This document shows, piece after piece, positions 7,401-16,261 of a stretch of 64,000 nucleotides of DNA. The notes beneath the pieces are model-generated. The model was not told where the DNA came from and made no database searches. It saw nothing but the letters and a program-made list of their open reading frames with translations. Origin of the DNA: an uncultured Ruminococcus sp. (GTDB lineage: Bacteria; Bacillota; Clostridia; Oscillospirales; CAG-272); NCBI GenBank assembly GCA_905202255.1, contig CAJKRH010000003.1, positions 1 to 64,000 on the forward strand, in the 5' to 3' direction. The position numbers and the translations under genes were made by a program. Position 1 is the stretch's first letter; each line of letters begins with the position of its first letter.

Positions 7401-8402
7401 TTACTTTACATATGTGCAGCCCTTGTCAAATTCGATTGTACCGTTGTAGTTCTTGATGATACCTGTAACGGTAATAACATCGCCGACCTTGAGATCCTCG
7501 CCGCCCTTGAGACGGAAGCACTGGATTATTCTTTCGCCTACTTTGATATTGACCGTGATATTTTTGTAATCTGCACTGTATGCAGAGGGAATCTCAACTA
7601 TCTCGCCACGGAGAACCTGCGTACCCTTCATTGTTGCGCCGTTCTCAAGAGCATAAGCCTTCTCAGCTGTCAGAAGCTGCTTCGCCTCTTCTACGCTCAT
7701 ATCCTTGGAATATGTGCAACCCTTGTCAAATTCGATCGTGCCGCCGTAATTCTTGATAGTACCCGTAACTGTGATGACATCGCCGACCTTGAGGTCCTCG
7801 CCGCCTTTGAGACGGAAGCACTGAATTATTCTTTCGCCTATCTTGATGTTGACTGTGATATTCTTGTAATCTGCGCTGTAGGCGGATGGAATTTCAACAA
7901 TTTCACCGCGAAGAACCTGTGTGCCCTTCATTGTTGCGCCATCCTCAAGAGCAAATGCCTTCTCTACAACTTCTGCGACAATCATATCGGCGGGAGCACC
8001 CTCGGGAAGTCTGTGAGCAAAGGAAACGGAAACCGTCTCACCTGCTTCATTCTTGATTGTGGCGACGAGATTGTAAAGTGTCTCTGCATCGGCTTCTTCG
8101 TTTACGTCTATGACTACCATGCCCTTATCATTGGGTGTGATAACGATGTTCTCGGCAGAGCCACTTGTAGCATCTACAGTCCACTCTATCGGATATTCAA
8201 CGCCGTTTATATTGATAGCGGCTACCACCTCGTAATCCTCGGGAGTGGTAACTGTGGCGTTCTTATACATTGTATAAAGATATTCCTTTGCGAGGTCTAA
8301 CGGATTTGCCTTAGGCTTATCGGGATTTGGCTTATCACCGCATCCGACAAACACCGAAAGACAAAGTGCAAGTGCAAAAACAAAAGCCAAAAATCTTTTC
8401 AT
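7401..8402 (-). CDS. Lipoprotein with two tandem OB-fold-like repeats
   Basis: A 333-residue secreted lipoprotein: signal peptide MKRFLAFVFALALCLSVFVGC with lipobox VFVGC. After a linker and an immunoglobulin-like region (about 40-130) come two nearly identical domains (about 147-233 and 247-333). Each contains GTQVLRGEIVEIPSAYSADY, VGERIIQCFRLKGG and EDLKVGDVITVTG, the pattern of YdeI-type OB folds. At DNA level the copies lie 300 bp apart. It is the last gene of the sugar-ABC/nuclease operon, 21 bases after the nuclease lipoprotein, which has a similar OB region. Nucleic acid or polysaccharide binding at the cell surface is possible but unproven. Confidence 0.75.
   Translation of the reverse strand: MKRFLAFVFALALCLSVFVGCGDKPNPDKPKANPLDLAKEYLYTMYKNATVTTPEDYEVVAAININGVEYPIEWTVDATSGSAENIVITPNDKGMVVIDVNEEADAETLYNLVATIKNEAGETVSVSFAHRLPEGAPADMIVAEVVEKAFALEDGATMKGTQVLRGEIVEIPSAYSADYKNITVNIKIGERIIQCFRLKGGEDLKVGDVITVTGTIKNYGGTIEFDKGCTYSKDMSVEEAKQLLTAEKAYALENGATMKGTQVLRGEIVEIPSAYSADYKNITVNIKVGERIIQCFRLKGGEDLKVGDVITVTGIIKNYNGTIEFDKGCTYVK
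7411..7663 (-). repeat. Direct repeat copy A inside the OB-repeat lipoprotein gene
   Basis: About 253 bp, highly similar to 7711-7963 with a period of exactly 300 bp. Differences are mostly at synonymous positions, indicating a recent in-frame domain duplication or gene conversion between copies. Confidence 0.85.
7711..7963 (-). repeat. Direct repeat copy B inside the OB-repeat lipoprotein gene
   Basis: Partner of 7411-7663, encoding the first of the two near-identical OB-like domains. Confidence 0.85.
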
Positions 8403-8423
8403 GGTTTGCCTCCTTGTTATTCT

Positions 8424-9788
8424 TTAATTGTTGAACAAAATGTGTTTGTATGAAAATACCTTTATCTGATAATTGCCGGCATAGTAATCGACAATTCCTC
8501 TGATATCAATATTTTTGCCGAGTAAATCATCGGGTGTGACAAGCTTTCCTTCCGAATCATTCATCGCTTCTGTGCGAAGCCTTATCTCAGTGCCGTCGTC
8601 TGCCGTGCAGATGAGAGTCATTTCGCCGTATGACGAGGTGCCCTCTTTGCCGACCGATTCGACTTCCTTAACGGTAAGCCCTTTCATGGAAATCGTAGTG
8701 GCAAGAGCAAGCTCGGCATATTTTGCGGTGATACTTCCCTCTTCGCCATCCAGAGTTACCTCGGAAGCAAATGTCGCGGCGGATGTCTCCCTGTATGCGG
8801 GCGTGTGCCCATCGCTTATTTTTTTGAGATTGCTCGGGTCATCGGGGCGCATCATATTGTATGATAAGCCCGATACCTGATATACGCCGCCTGCCTCATA
8901 ATACTGCACAGTGCCGACTATTCTCGAGCGATTGCCGACCGAGATTATATCAAGTCCCGCGCCGCTCAGCGAAAATCCGTAGTAAACGGAGATACCGTAA
9001 TACATATCTGTATCGGCATCGTATTCCTCAACAGTTATGCTGTTGCTGTTGTCACTCGAGATTATGCCCTCGAAAGCGACCTTTTTGCCGTTGTAAGCCT
9101 CGGGATTTGCACGAAGCTCTTTCAGAGTAAGCTCCACAGCGTCGCCGTAGTAGAAATCGGGGTCGCGCTCGCCGGAATATACATTCAGCTTCTGCGCCTT
9201 TGCCTGGTCAAGCGCCGCCATGCATGTTGTGCCGTAGCGGTTGTTTGCCGTGGATGAAGCGATGGCAAGCCCGTTCTGGAGAATCTCCAGATTCAGATTG
9301 CGATATTCGCTCTCGCCTTTCGACTTATACCAGACCCATACAAGATATCTGCCGCCTGTGGAATCGACATTCCACTTTCCGTCGTCCGATTCTATCATGA
9401 TAGCATCGGCATTTTCGAGCTTTGAGCGTGTGAAATTCGATGCCGCCTTGCCGTATTCCTCGATTTTACCCGTGGATTCGGGAGTATTTATCGCGAGATA
9501 TCTCGCCTTGAGCACTCCGCCGGAGACCACACTCTCGGGAACATGGAAATGCGTCGTATCGCCGTCCACAAAACTGCGCACAGTCACCTCCTGCTTGAGA
9601 GTTTCGGATGTCATATCGAGCTTCAGCATCGATACATAATCCCTTATCTCAATCGGTGCAGGTACATTGGTGCTTTCGGTAGTATTTTCGGCTGGAGTAT
9701 TGCCGCAGGCGACTGCGAGCGGCAATACCATGCATATCAGAAGAAAGAGCGCCGAGATGCGTATAAATTTTTCGGATATTTTACTCAT
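8424..9788 (-). CDS. Surface lipoprotein nuclease (SNase/thermonuclease fold) with OB-like domains
   Basis: A 454-residue lipoprotein with signal peptide and lipobox LAVAC at about 24-28. Residues about 60-205 are a staphylococcal-nuclease domain: VRSFVDGDTTHF, ARYLAINTPEST and TGGRYLVWVWY. These supply the Ca-binding Asp, the catalytic Arg and Glu of RYLxINTPE and the second Arg of GGR, so it should be active on DNA or RNA outside the cell. Two OB-like segments follow (about 215-320 and 345-454). Its ATG overlaps the stop of the upstream solute-binding protein (ATGA). Linking a nuclease to a carbohydrate ABC transporter suggests breakdown and uptake of extracellular nucleic acid products, an inference. 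Confidence 0.85.
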   Translation of the reverse strand: MSKISEKFIRISALFLLICMVLPLAVACGNTPAENTTESTNVPAPIEIRDYVSMLKLDMTSETLKQEVTVRSFVDGDTTHFHVPESVVSGGVLKARYLAINTPESTGKIEEYGKAASNFTRSKLENADAIMIESDDGKWNVDSTGGRYLVWVWYKSKGESEYRNLNLEILQNGLAIASSTANNRYGTTCMAALDQAKAQKLNVYSGERDPDFYYGDAVELTLKELRANPEAYNGKKVAFEGIISSDNSNSITVEEYDADTDMYYGISVYYGFSLSGAGLDIISVGNRSRIVGTVQYYEAGGVYQVSGLSYNMMRPDDPSNLKKISDGHTPAYRETSAATFASEVTLDGEEGSITAKYAELALATTISMKGLTVKEVESVGKEGTSSYGEMTLICTADDGTEIRLRTEAMNDSEGKLVTPDDLLGKNIDIRGIVDYYAGNYQIKVFSYKHILFNN

Positions 9789-11191
9789 TAATATTCACAC
9801 TCTGCGATAGCATCCTCAAATGCTTTCTTTATCATAGCATCAACATCGCCGCCGTCGTCAGCTGTCAGGCACTTTGCAAGAAGCTTGCCGACCTGGTCGC
9901 GGGCTGTGGAAGAACCGTTGAATGCGGGAGATGTGTAGTATGCGCTTTCCTGCTCAAGGCAAACCTTTGCGCTGAGTGCGGAAATATAGTTGCCGCCGTC
10001 TGCCTTTTCAACGAATGCCTTGTATGCTTCGTTGTTTGCAACAGACTTGAGAACGGGAACATAGCCGGAAGCCATGGAGAACTCTGCCTGGAAATCAGTG
10101 CTTGTTGTGAGGTACTTCACGAAGAGCCAGGAAGCGACAACTTCCTGAGCATTGTCTTTCTTGAAGATACATACGCTCGGACCCTGAGAAATAACTTTCT
10201 TATTTGACTGGGAAACCTGAGGGATGGTAGCTATGCCTACATCGAAAGGATAAGCGCCGTCTACCTTATTGGGGCGCTGGTGTGTAGCACCTGCGGAAGA
10301 ACCGATGGACATGTAGCTCTTTGTACCTGTCTGAGCCGTGAAAAGACCGGATGTGTATGCGCCGAAGAGCGACTGAGTAGTGAGATAGCCCTTCTGATAC
10401 CATTCGCGGAACTTCTTTACGAAGTTTCTGTTTGTTTCGTTATCAAAGAGATAATGCTCGCCTTCAGCACTTGTATAATCGGACTTGTACTGCTCGCACA
10501 TGGTGATGAACCAGTTGCCTTCACTATCGTATCCGAGAGGAATAGAATTGGGGTCGATTTCCTTTATTTTCTTCATTGTCTCTTCCATCTCATCCCATGT
10601 TGTGGGAACCTTGAGACCGTTTGCATCGAAGAATGTCTTGTTGTAATAAAGAACTTCTGTGGATTTCGAGAAAGGCATTGTGTACATGAGTCCGTCGCCG
10701 AACTGCATGCCTTCATTGTAGTAACCCTCAATGAAATCGTCCTTCTGCTCCTTTGTGAGACCGAGCGTTTCCTCTGTGCCGTCTGCTCTCTTTACGGTTA
10801 TCTTGCTGTCGATAAGATTGTCAAGCGTAGCAACTGCGCCTGCAAGGTTATAGAGAGCAACATGGTCGGGATAGCAGTAAGCGATGTTCGGCTGATTCTT
10901 TACCGTGATTTCCGTGCTTATCTGGTCTCTCACATCATCATAGCTGCCAACCTGAGAATGAACGATGTGGATATTCGGATAAAGCTTGTTGAAAGACTCA
11001 ATGTAGCGGTCAAGAACCTCTGTCAGATTTGAGCCCATCGTGTGGTAAAATGTGATGGTAACCTCACTGCCGTCGTATCCGCTTTCGGGAACATCAAAGT
11101 TCGGAATGCCTTTTTTCGCATTGCCTCCGCAGGAAGCCATAACAAAAACCATGGCAACCAAAAGCAGAACAGATAAGATTTTCTTCATCAT
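9788..11191 (-). CDS. ABC transporter sugar-type substrate-binding lipoprotein
   Basis: A 467-residue family 1 extracellular solute-binding protein. It has a lipoprotein signal (MVFVMASCGG), then VTITFYHTMGSNLTEVLDRY, LYPNIHIVHSQ, MPFSKSTEVLYYNKTFF and VPTTWDEMEE, the hallmarks of UgpB/MalE-like binding proteins. It anchors to the outer face of the membrane and delivers ligand to the two permeases encoded upstream. AGGAGG precedes the start by ten bases. Substrate is unknown; UgpB-like binding proteins take glycerophosphodiesters or oligosaccharides, and phosphate-containing ligands would fit the neighbouring nuclease. Confidence 0.9.
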   Translation of the reverse strand: MMKKILSVLLLVAMVFVMASCGGNAKKGIPNFDVPESGYDGSEVTITFYHTMGSNLTEVLDRYIESFNKLYPNIHIVHSQVGSYDDVRDQISTEITVKNQPNIAYCYPDHVALYNLAGAVATLDNLIDSKITVKRADGTEETLGLTKEQKDDFIEGYYNEGMQFGDGLMYTMPFSKSTEVLYYNKTFFDANGLKVPTTWDEMEETMKKIKEIDPNSIPLGYDSEGNWFITMCEQYKSDYTSAEGEHYLFDNETNRNFVKKFREWYQKGYLTTQSLFGAYTSGLFTAQTGTKSYMSIGSSAGATHQRPNKVDGAYPFDVGIATIPQVSQSNKKVISQGPSVCIFKKDNAQEVVASWLFVKYLTTSTDFQAEFSMASGYVPVLKSVANNEAYKAFVEKADGGNYISALSAKVCLEQESAYYTSPAFNGSSTARDQVGKLLAKCLTADDGGDVDAMIKKAFEDAIAECEY

Positions 11192-11255
11192 AGTGTGGAT
11201 TCCTCCTGTTTTTATTTTTTTTGATTTATCCGATAATAGCCTCTCTCGAAGCTTA

Positions 11256-12149
11256 TCATCCTTTGATTCCGCTTCGGCTGACGCCCTTCATGATGTATTT
11301 GCGAAGGAACACAAACACAAGGAAAAGCGGGAGCGAAACAAGCGCTACAGCCGCCATCTGCACCGGGTAGTTTACGTCACCGGTGGTATCTGTAAAGGCG
11401 TTGCGCAAGCCGTTTGTTATCAGCCGGTGTGCTTCGTCATTTGCAACGAGACGCGGCCATACATATGAGTTCCATGCGCCCATCATCTTGAGTATCGTTA
11501 TGGAGATGAGCGTCGGAAGAGAAAGCGGTATCATTACCTTCCAAAGATATTTGATATCGCTTGTGCCGTCCACCTTGGCGGCGAGATAAAGCTCGTTTGG
11601 TATCTGCAAAAAGTTCTGACGGAGCAGGTAGATGTAGAATACGCTGACGAGGAAAGGAATAATCAGAACTTTATAGGTTTTCATCCAGCCGAGTGAAGCC
11701 ACCGTGCTGTAGTTGGTTATCGTAAAAAGCTCGCCCGGAATCATCATCGTGGCAAGGAGCGCGGCAAAAAGCGTATTTTTGCCTTTGAATTCCAGTCTTG
11801 CAAAAGCAAATGCCGAGAGCACCGTTATCACAAGCGAAAGCACCGTGGAAACGATACCGACATATGCGGTATTGAGAAAGAGTCTTCCGAGACTTGCCGA
11901 TTCAAAAGCCGTCTTGTAGTTTGAGAAAAGCATACTGCGCGGCCACATCGTCGGAACATTGAGGCGGTATTCATCAAGGCTCTTCACTGACGAGATGAGC
12001 ATCCAGTAAAACGGGAAAAGCACGAATATCGCAACACATATAAGGAAAGCGTATATGAGAAACATGACGAGAATCTTCATTATGCGCTGTTTTACCGAAA
12101 CCTGCTGCAAATCTTTTTCATGCATGGTAGAGGTTTTTGTCTTGTCCAT
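11256..12149 (-). CDS. Carbohydrate ABC transporter permease (MalG/UgpE-like)
   Basis: A 297-residue permease with six membrane spans. The EAA loop reads ELYLAAKVDGTSDIKYLWKVMIPLSLP, shown by its core AAKVDGTS and IPLSLP, which docks on the ATPase. It is the MalG-type partner (long N-terminal cytoplasmic tail, FPFYWMLISSVKS). It starts 12 bases after the other permease with GGAGG at the correct distance, within the six-gene operon running from 14221 to 7401. Confidence 0.92.
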   Translation of the reverse strand: MDKTKTSTMHEKDLQQVSVKQRIMKILVMFLIYAFLICVAIFVLFPFYWMLISSVKSLDEYRLNVPTMWPRSMLFSNYKTAFESASLGRLFLNTAYVGIVSTVLSLVITVLSAFAFARLEFKGKNTLFAALLATMMIPGELFTITNYSTVASLGWMKTYKVLIIPFLVSVFYIYLLRQNFLQIPNELYLAAKVDGTSDIKYLWKVMIPLSLPTLISITILKMMGAWNSYVWPRLVANDEAHRLITNGLRNAFTDTTGDVNYPVQMAAVALVSLPLFLVFVFLRKYIMKGVSRSGIKG

Positions 12150-12161
12150 ACAGCCGCCTCC

Positions 12162-13115
12162 TTAATAATGAACTTTTTTCTTGCTGACATAGAGATTTAT
12201 CAGTGTGACAACAAGAATTATGCCGAAAAGAATGAGTGCGGCGGCGCTTGCCTGACCCTGCTTGCTTCGCTCGAGAGACTCGTAAATGTATCCAACCATC
12301 GTATTGAGTCTGCCAGGGTCATGCACGGGACCGAGCTTCTCACCGAATATACCAACGATGCTCGTATATTCCTTGAATCCGCCGATGAAGCCCGTTATTA
12401 CAACATAAGCTATCATCGGAGAAAGGAGCGGCACGGTTATTCTCGAGAAAATTCTTATTCTCGAAGTGCCGTCTACTCTTGCGGCGTCATAATACTGCTT
12501 GTTTACGCTCTGGAGTCCGCCGAGGAGTATCAGAATCTTGAAAGGAAGCGCATTCCATACGATATATATAACCATTACAGCTATATTCGCCCCGTATGTC
12601 GAGCCGCTGTTTATCCAGCTTATCGGAGTACCACCGAAAAACTCTATAACATTATTCACTATTCCGACGCTTGTTATGAGGCTTGCCTCGGAATTTACGG
12701 AGCCTACAATATTTCCTATTACATTGAACATAGCGGCAAATACCATGCCTATCGCTATGGAGTTTGTGACATAAGGAAGGAAGAATATCGTCTGCAGAGG
12801 CTTCTGCAGGAATTTGATAGAATTAAGGCAGACGGCTATTATCAACGCCAAAAAAGTGGAAATCGGAACGGTAAGAATACAGAGAAGCGCGGTATTTTTC
12901 AGGCACTGCAGGAAGTTGCCGTATTTGACAACCTTAGCAAAATTCCCGAATCCGATTTTGAAGGTAGCGCCTCCTATGGCTGCGAGTCCGTTATAGTTCT
13001 CGAGAAAAGCCATGCGAACCGTATTTATTATAGGCCAAACCGTAAATACGAGCAAAAGGACTATCGCAGGAGAGAGATACAGCCACGCCTTCCATTGCTG
13101 TTTACTTTCAACCAT
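12162..13115 (-). CDS. Sugar ABC transporter permease (MalF/UgpA-like)
   Basis: A 317-residue inner-membrane permease with six spans. Start region WLYLSPAIVLLLVFTVWPIINT is typical of the UgpA class, and the EAA-loop core YYDAARVDGTS is present near residue 210. It pairs with the MalG-like protein encoded next. Only two bases separate it from the stop of the ATPase gene upstream, so translation is probably coupled. Confidence 0.92.
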   Translation of the reverse strand: MVESKQQWKAWLYLSPAIVLLLVFTVWPIINTVRMAFLENYNGLAAIGGATFKIGFGNFAKVVKYGNFLQCLKNTALLCILTVPISTFLALIIAVCLNSIKFLQKPLQTIFFLPYVTNSIAIGMVFAAMFNVIGNIVGSVNSEASLITSVGIVNNVIEFFGGTPISWINSGSTYGANIAVMVIYIVWNALPFKILILLGGLQSVNKQYYDAARVDGTSRIRIFSRITVPLLSPMIAYVVITGFIGGFKEYTSIVGIFGEKLGPVHDPGRLNTMVGYIYESLERSKQGQASAAALILFGIILVVTLINLYVSKKKVHY

Positions 13116-13117
13116 AA

Positions 13118-14221
13118 TTATTTTACCTCAAAATAAATTCTTTCTTCGGTTTCTTTATCAAAAATAAATGTTTTGTTCAGCTTCAGATTGTAGCGAACCA
13201 TTTCGGCTGTAGCATCTATCTTATAGTCCGAATTTATTATGGAGCGGATTACGGGATTGCACGAGAATGTGTTTGTGGAAACGATGCTGACATCGCGTCC
13301 CATTACCTCAACGCTCGAAAGCTTGCAGCAGAGTGCGCCCTTTTCGTCGGGAATAAAACCCTCGGGACGGATAGCGACATAAACTTCCCTGTCATCAAGC
13401 CCGGGTACGGAAAGAACGGCATCCTCACCTATGTAAAGCTTGCCTGCGGAGATTCTGCCTTCGAGAACATTTATCGGAGGAGTTCCGAGAAACTTCGCAA
13501 CAAAGAGGTTCACGGGATTGTCATATACCTCCTGCGGAGCGCCTACCTGCTGGATAACGCCGAGCTTCATGACGACTATCATATCGGAGATGCTCATCGC
13601 TTCCTCCTGGTCGTGCGTTACGAATACCGTCGTAATCTTCGTTTCGCGCTGGATGCGGCGGATTTCCTCTCTCGTCTGGAGACGCAGACGCGCGTCAAGG
13701 TTAGAGAGCGGCTCGTCAAGCAGGAGCACTCTCGGCATCTTTACGAGTGCGCGGGCAATGGCAACTCTCTGCTGCTGACCGCCCGAAAGTTCACTCGGCT
13801 TTCTGTCCATGAGATTGTCTATCTGGACAAGTTTAGCCGCCTCGTATGCGCGTTCAAGCATGGTTTCCTTGTCAAGCTTGTCAGCACCCTTGAGGTTCTG
13901 CAGCGGGAAAAGAATATTCTGCTTTACAGTCATATGCGGATAGAGCGCATAGTTCTGGAAAACGAGACCGACGCCTCTGTTTTCGGGAGAAAGGTCGGTG
14001 ACATCGTCCTCACCGAAGAAGATTTTGCCGCTTGTCGGCTTCTGAAGTCCGCATATCATATAGAGTGTTGTGCTCTTTCCGCAGCCGGAGGGTCCGAGAA
14101 GACCGACAAGTTTGCCGTCCGGTATGGTGAAGTTGAAATCGCTCACCGCAACGACCTTGTCACCCGACTTCTTGTTTCGGCTCGGGAAGATTTTTGTCAG
14201 ATTCTGAAGTTCTACTTTCAT
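13118..14221 (-). CDS. Sugar ABC transporter ATP-binding protein (MsmK/UgpC-like)
   Basis: A 367-residue ATPase: Walker A GPSGCGKST, Q-loop FQNYALYPHM, signature LSGGQQQR, Walker B LLLDEPLSNLD, switch His in TVFVTHDQ. A TOBE-type regulatory domain occupies residues from about 240 (IRPEGFIPDEKG). This domain architecture is shared by importers of oligosaccharides and glycerol-3-phosphate. The ATG at 14221 (MKVELQNL) is chosen because AAGGAAAGG precedes it; an in-frame start at 14254 has no clear site. It leads the operon, unusual because many such ATPases are encoded separately. Confidence 0.93.
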   Translation of the reverse strand: MKVELQNLTKIFPSRNKKSGDKVVAVSDFNFTIPDGKLVGLLGPSGCGKSTTLYMICGLQKPTSGKIFFGEDDVTDLSPENRGVGLVFQNYALYPHMTVKQNILFPLQNLKGADKLDKETMLERAYEAAKLVQIDNLMDRKPSELSGGQQQRVAIARALVKMPRVLLLDEPLSNLDARLRLQTREEIRRIQRETKITTVFVTHDQEEAMSISDMIVVMKLGVIQQVGAPQEVYDNPVNLFVAKFLGTPPINVLEGRISAGKLYIGEDAVLSVPGLDDREVYVAIRPEGFIPDEKGALCCKLSSVEVMGRDVSIVSTNTFSCNPVIRSIINSDYKIDATAEMVRYNLKLNKTFIFDKETEERIYFEVK

Positions 14222-14445
14222 ATAAAATCCTTTCCTTAGGTTTAATATACTCATTTAATCGTCTGCATATTTTTTCACATTTCATTAACAGCGGGAACAA
14301 AATCCGGCTTTTGACATGACGAAACGACGCACAGAGTGCGCCTTTCGTGATTTATTTACAGTAGATTACCAGCCTGCTCCATTTTGCCCTGCTCCCATGT
14401 CATATGCTTATTTGTATTGCTTTTGTCGGTAAAACGGTGCGCCGC
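14222..14445. other. Intergenic region upstream of the sugar ABC operon
   Basis: About 220 bp between two minus-strand genes. It should hold the operon promoter, but no convincing -35/-10 pair was found, only AT-rich TATATT near 14243. No tRNA or clear terminator was seen. Confidence 0.5.
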
Positions 14446-15198
14446 TCAGTATGGCGATTTTCCCACTGATTCGGCATGAATTTTCTTTTCGTATTCTATG
14501 AGTTCGCTCTCGGAATCAAAGATTCTCTGGCTCGCCATATCTATTACAACCGTATCGGAAATCAAATCGTGAATAAGCGAATTATTGCTCGTAGCAGCCA
14601 GCAAAATCAGCTGGAGAAGCAGGATAAGCCCGAGGACCACAGGTCCGATAATGCCTATGCTGCCGAAATATATCATTATTATAATAAGCACGGGAATCAT
14701 CGTTTCTATCGTGTATTTCCCGAGCACGGCGCGGATAAAGAGCGCCACGGTTTTTATTTTTATGCCGCCTGTCATCATTACGCCGATGCCGAAAACTTTT
14801 TTGCCGACGGTCTGTCCGTTTTTGAGAATCAAAGGGATGACGAATTCGCCTATCATCACTCCCGAAAATATACCGAGCGATGTTATCACGAGGGTCAGGT
14901 TTATGACACGGCTGTACGCCTTTATCGCTTCTTCATCCTGCGATATGGCTTTGTCCGCCTCTTCGTATCGCTTTATTTCCTCTTCCGTGAGCGAATCAAT
15001 GCTTTTTGTCCTGTCTATGCCGTATTTTTCTTCGTATTCGGCATAGATTTCGCTGAGCCTGTCGTTTGCCTTGTCATAGCCTGTGATAAGCGAAATGAGA
15101 GCAGCCATTCCGACGGCTATGGTGGCTATAAGAATAAAATCAAGGAGAGCGGCGGCAAATCTTTTCCATATACTTGCTTTCTGTATATCGTTTATCAT
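14446..15198 (-). CDS. RDD-family membrane protein
   Basis: A 250-residue protein starting MINDIQKASIWKRFAAALLDFILIA. The R-x-x-A-x-x-x-D pattern in the first helix defines the RDD family. Three hydrophobic segments follow (about 15-36, 95-120 and 150-190) with a charged region at 40-85. RDD proteins are membrane proteins of mixed function, some Na+/H+ antiport. The ATG at 15198 is preceded by AAAGGAGA; an upstream in-frame TTG overlaps that site and is not used. Monocistronic, with its own promoter. Confidence 0.8.
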   Translation of the reverse strand: MINDIQKASIWKRFAAALLDFILIATIAVGMAALISLITGYDKANDRLSEIYAEYEEKYGIDRTKSIDSLTEEEIKRYEEADKAISQDEEAIKAYSRVINLTLVITSLGIFSGVMIGEFVIPLILKNGQTVGKKVFGIGVMMTGGIKIKTVALFIRAVLGKYTIETMIPVLIIIMIYFGSIGIIGPVVLGLILLLQLILLAATSNNSLIHDLISDTVVIDMASQRIFDSESELIEYEKKIHAESVGKSPY

Positions 15199-15239
15199 GC
15201 CGCCGCTTCTCCTTTTTAACAAACTGTCTACTTATATAA

Positions 15240-15268
15240 ATAATAACACTTATTCTAATTTTAGTCAA
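15240..15268 (-). promoter_or_regulatory. Promoter of the RDD gene
   Basis: Minus strand TTGACT (15263-15268), 17-bp spacer, TATTAT (15240-15245). Confidence 0.6.
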
Positions 15269-15348
15269 CATATTTGAGCTATCTTTGTCAATTTTGGCAA
15301 AATAGCCAAATTTTCGAGCTGTAAATACTGCACCTGATACAACAAGCA

Positions 15349-16053
15349 TTACAGAAATTCCGTTATATCGGCAAGCTCTGAAACCACAAAATCGGCAATT
15401 TCCGGAGATACGGAACACCTGTTTTTATTATAGTAACATGTTTTCATTCCGTATTCCTTGCCGCCGGCTATGTCGGATGAGAGAGAATCTCCTATAATAA
15501 TAGTTTCGTGCGGCAATATCAATTTTCCGCTTCTTCCGTTCTTTCCGTTCAGATGCGAAAACGCATAATCAAAAAATCCGTGCGACGGTTTCGATACACC
15601 CACCTGCTCGGAAATAAATATATAATCAAAATATTTTGCCATGTCTGCAAGTTCCAGCCGATGCATTTGCTGAAGAAAAGGACCGTTGCTTGCGGCGCAG
15701 ACGATATATTTTTCCGAGAGATATTTCAAAAGCTCATATGCGCCGTTTTCCGGTATCGCGCTTTCGTTCAGTGCTTTGCGGAAGTAATCTTCAAATACCG
15801 TTCCGTCAAAATCTATTCCGAGAGCTTCGAAAATTTTGTTCCATCTGACATTTTCAAGCTCGGCGAAAGTAAGTTCTCCTCTTTCTATCTCTTTCCAAAG
15901 CGCGTTGTTTTTTCTCGTGAAAACATCATACATATACGGCTCATAACGCTTCAATGAAAAAATCTCAAATCCGCTTTTCATAGTTTGTCTGACATACCCG
16001 TCAAAATCAAGAAGCGTATTGTCAATGTCGATAAATACAGCTTTTATTTCCAT
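15349..16053 (-). CDS. HAD-superfamily hydrolase (YjjG-like)
   Basis: A 234-residue cytoplasmic phosphatase. Motif I is FIDIDNTLLDF (nucleophile Asp and general acid Asp), motif II is CAASNGP (Ser/Thr position), the motif III Lys lies in VGVSKPSHGFF, and motif IV is IIIGDSLSSDIAGG. This order and the all-helical cap (about 20-90) fit YjjG-type nucleotidases or phosphoglycolate-like phosphatases; the substrate is not determinable. Single gene with a perfect promoter at 16095-16123. Confidence 0.88.
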   Translation of the reverse strand: MEIKAVFIDIDNTLLDFDGYVRQTMKSGFEIFSLKRYEPYMYDVFTRKNNALWKEIERGELTFAELENVRWNKIFEALGIDFDGTVFEDYFRKALNESAIPENGAYELLKYLSEKYIVCAASNGPFLQQMHRLELADMAKYFDYIFISEQVGVSKPSHGFFDYAFSHLNGKNGRSGKLILPHETIIIGDSLSSDIAGGKEYGMKTCYYNKNRCSVSPEIADFVVSELADITEFL

Positions 16054-16094
16054 GCTATTTTCCTTTTAATCCGTAATTTTCAGTCTCTTTTTAA

Positions 16095-16123
16095 ATTATA
16101 CACCGACTTTTTCATTATGTCAA
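16095..16123 (-). promoter_or_regulatory. Promoter of the HAD hydrolase gene
   Basis: Minus strand TTGACA (16118-16123), 17-bp spacer, TATAAT (16095-16100). Confidence 0.75.
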
Positions 16124-16184
16124 TACGGCTGATACGGCTGACACCGTAACAGAAAAAATTCCTTGCGAAATTTCTGTTTTGATG

Positions 16185-16213
16185 TTGACAAATGCGCTCA
16201 GACATGGTATCCT
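16185..16213 (+). promoter_or_regulatory. Promoter of the ABC/DUF1854/darA operon
   Basis: TTGACA (16185-16190), 17-bp spacer, TATCCT (16208-16213), giving a leader of about 40 bases before the ATG at 16262. Confidence 0.65.
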
Positions 16214-16261
16214 ACAGAAAATTTATTAAAAACGGGAACGGAAAACGAGAGGAAAAGGATT

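Noticed and set aside
12120..13136. A 338-codon plus-strand frame opposite the MalF-like permease
   Set aside because: Composition is that of a shadow of a membrane-protein gene (rich in Tyr, Arg, Ser), with no site for initiation.
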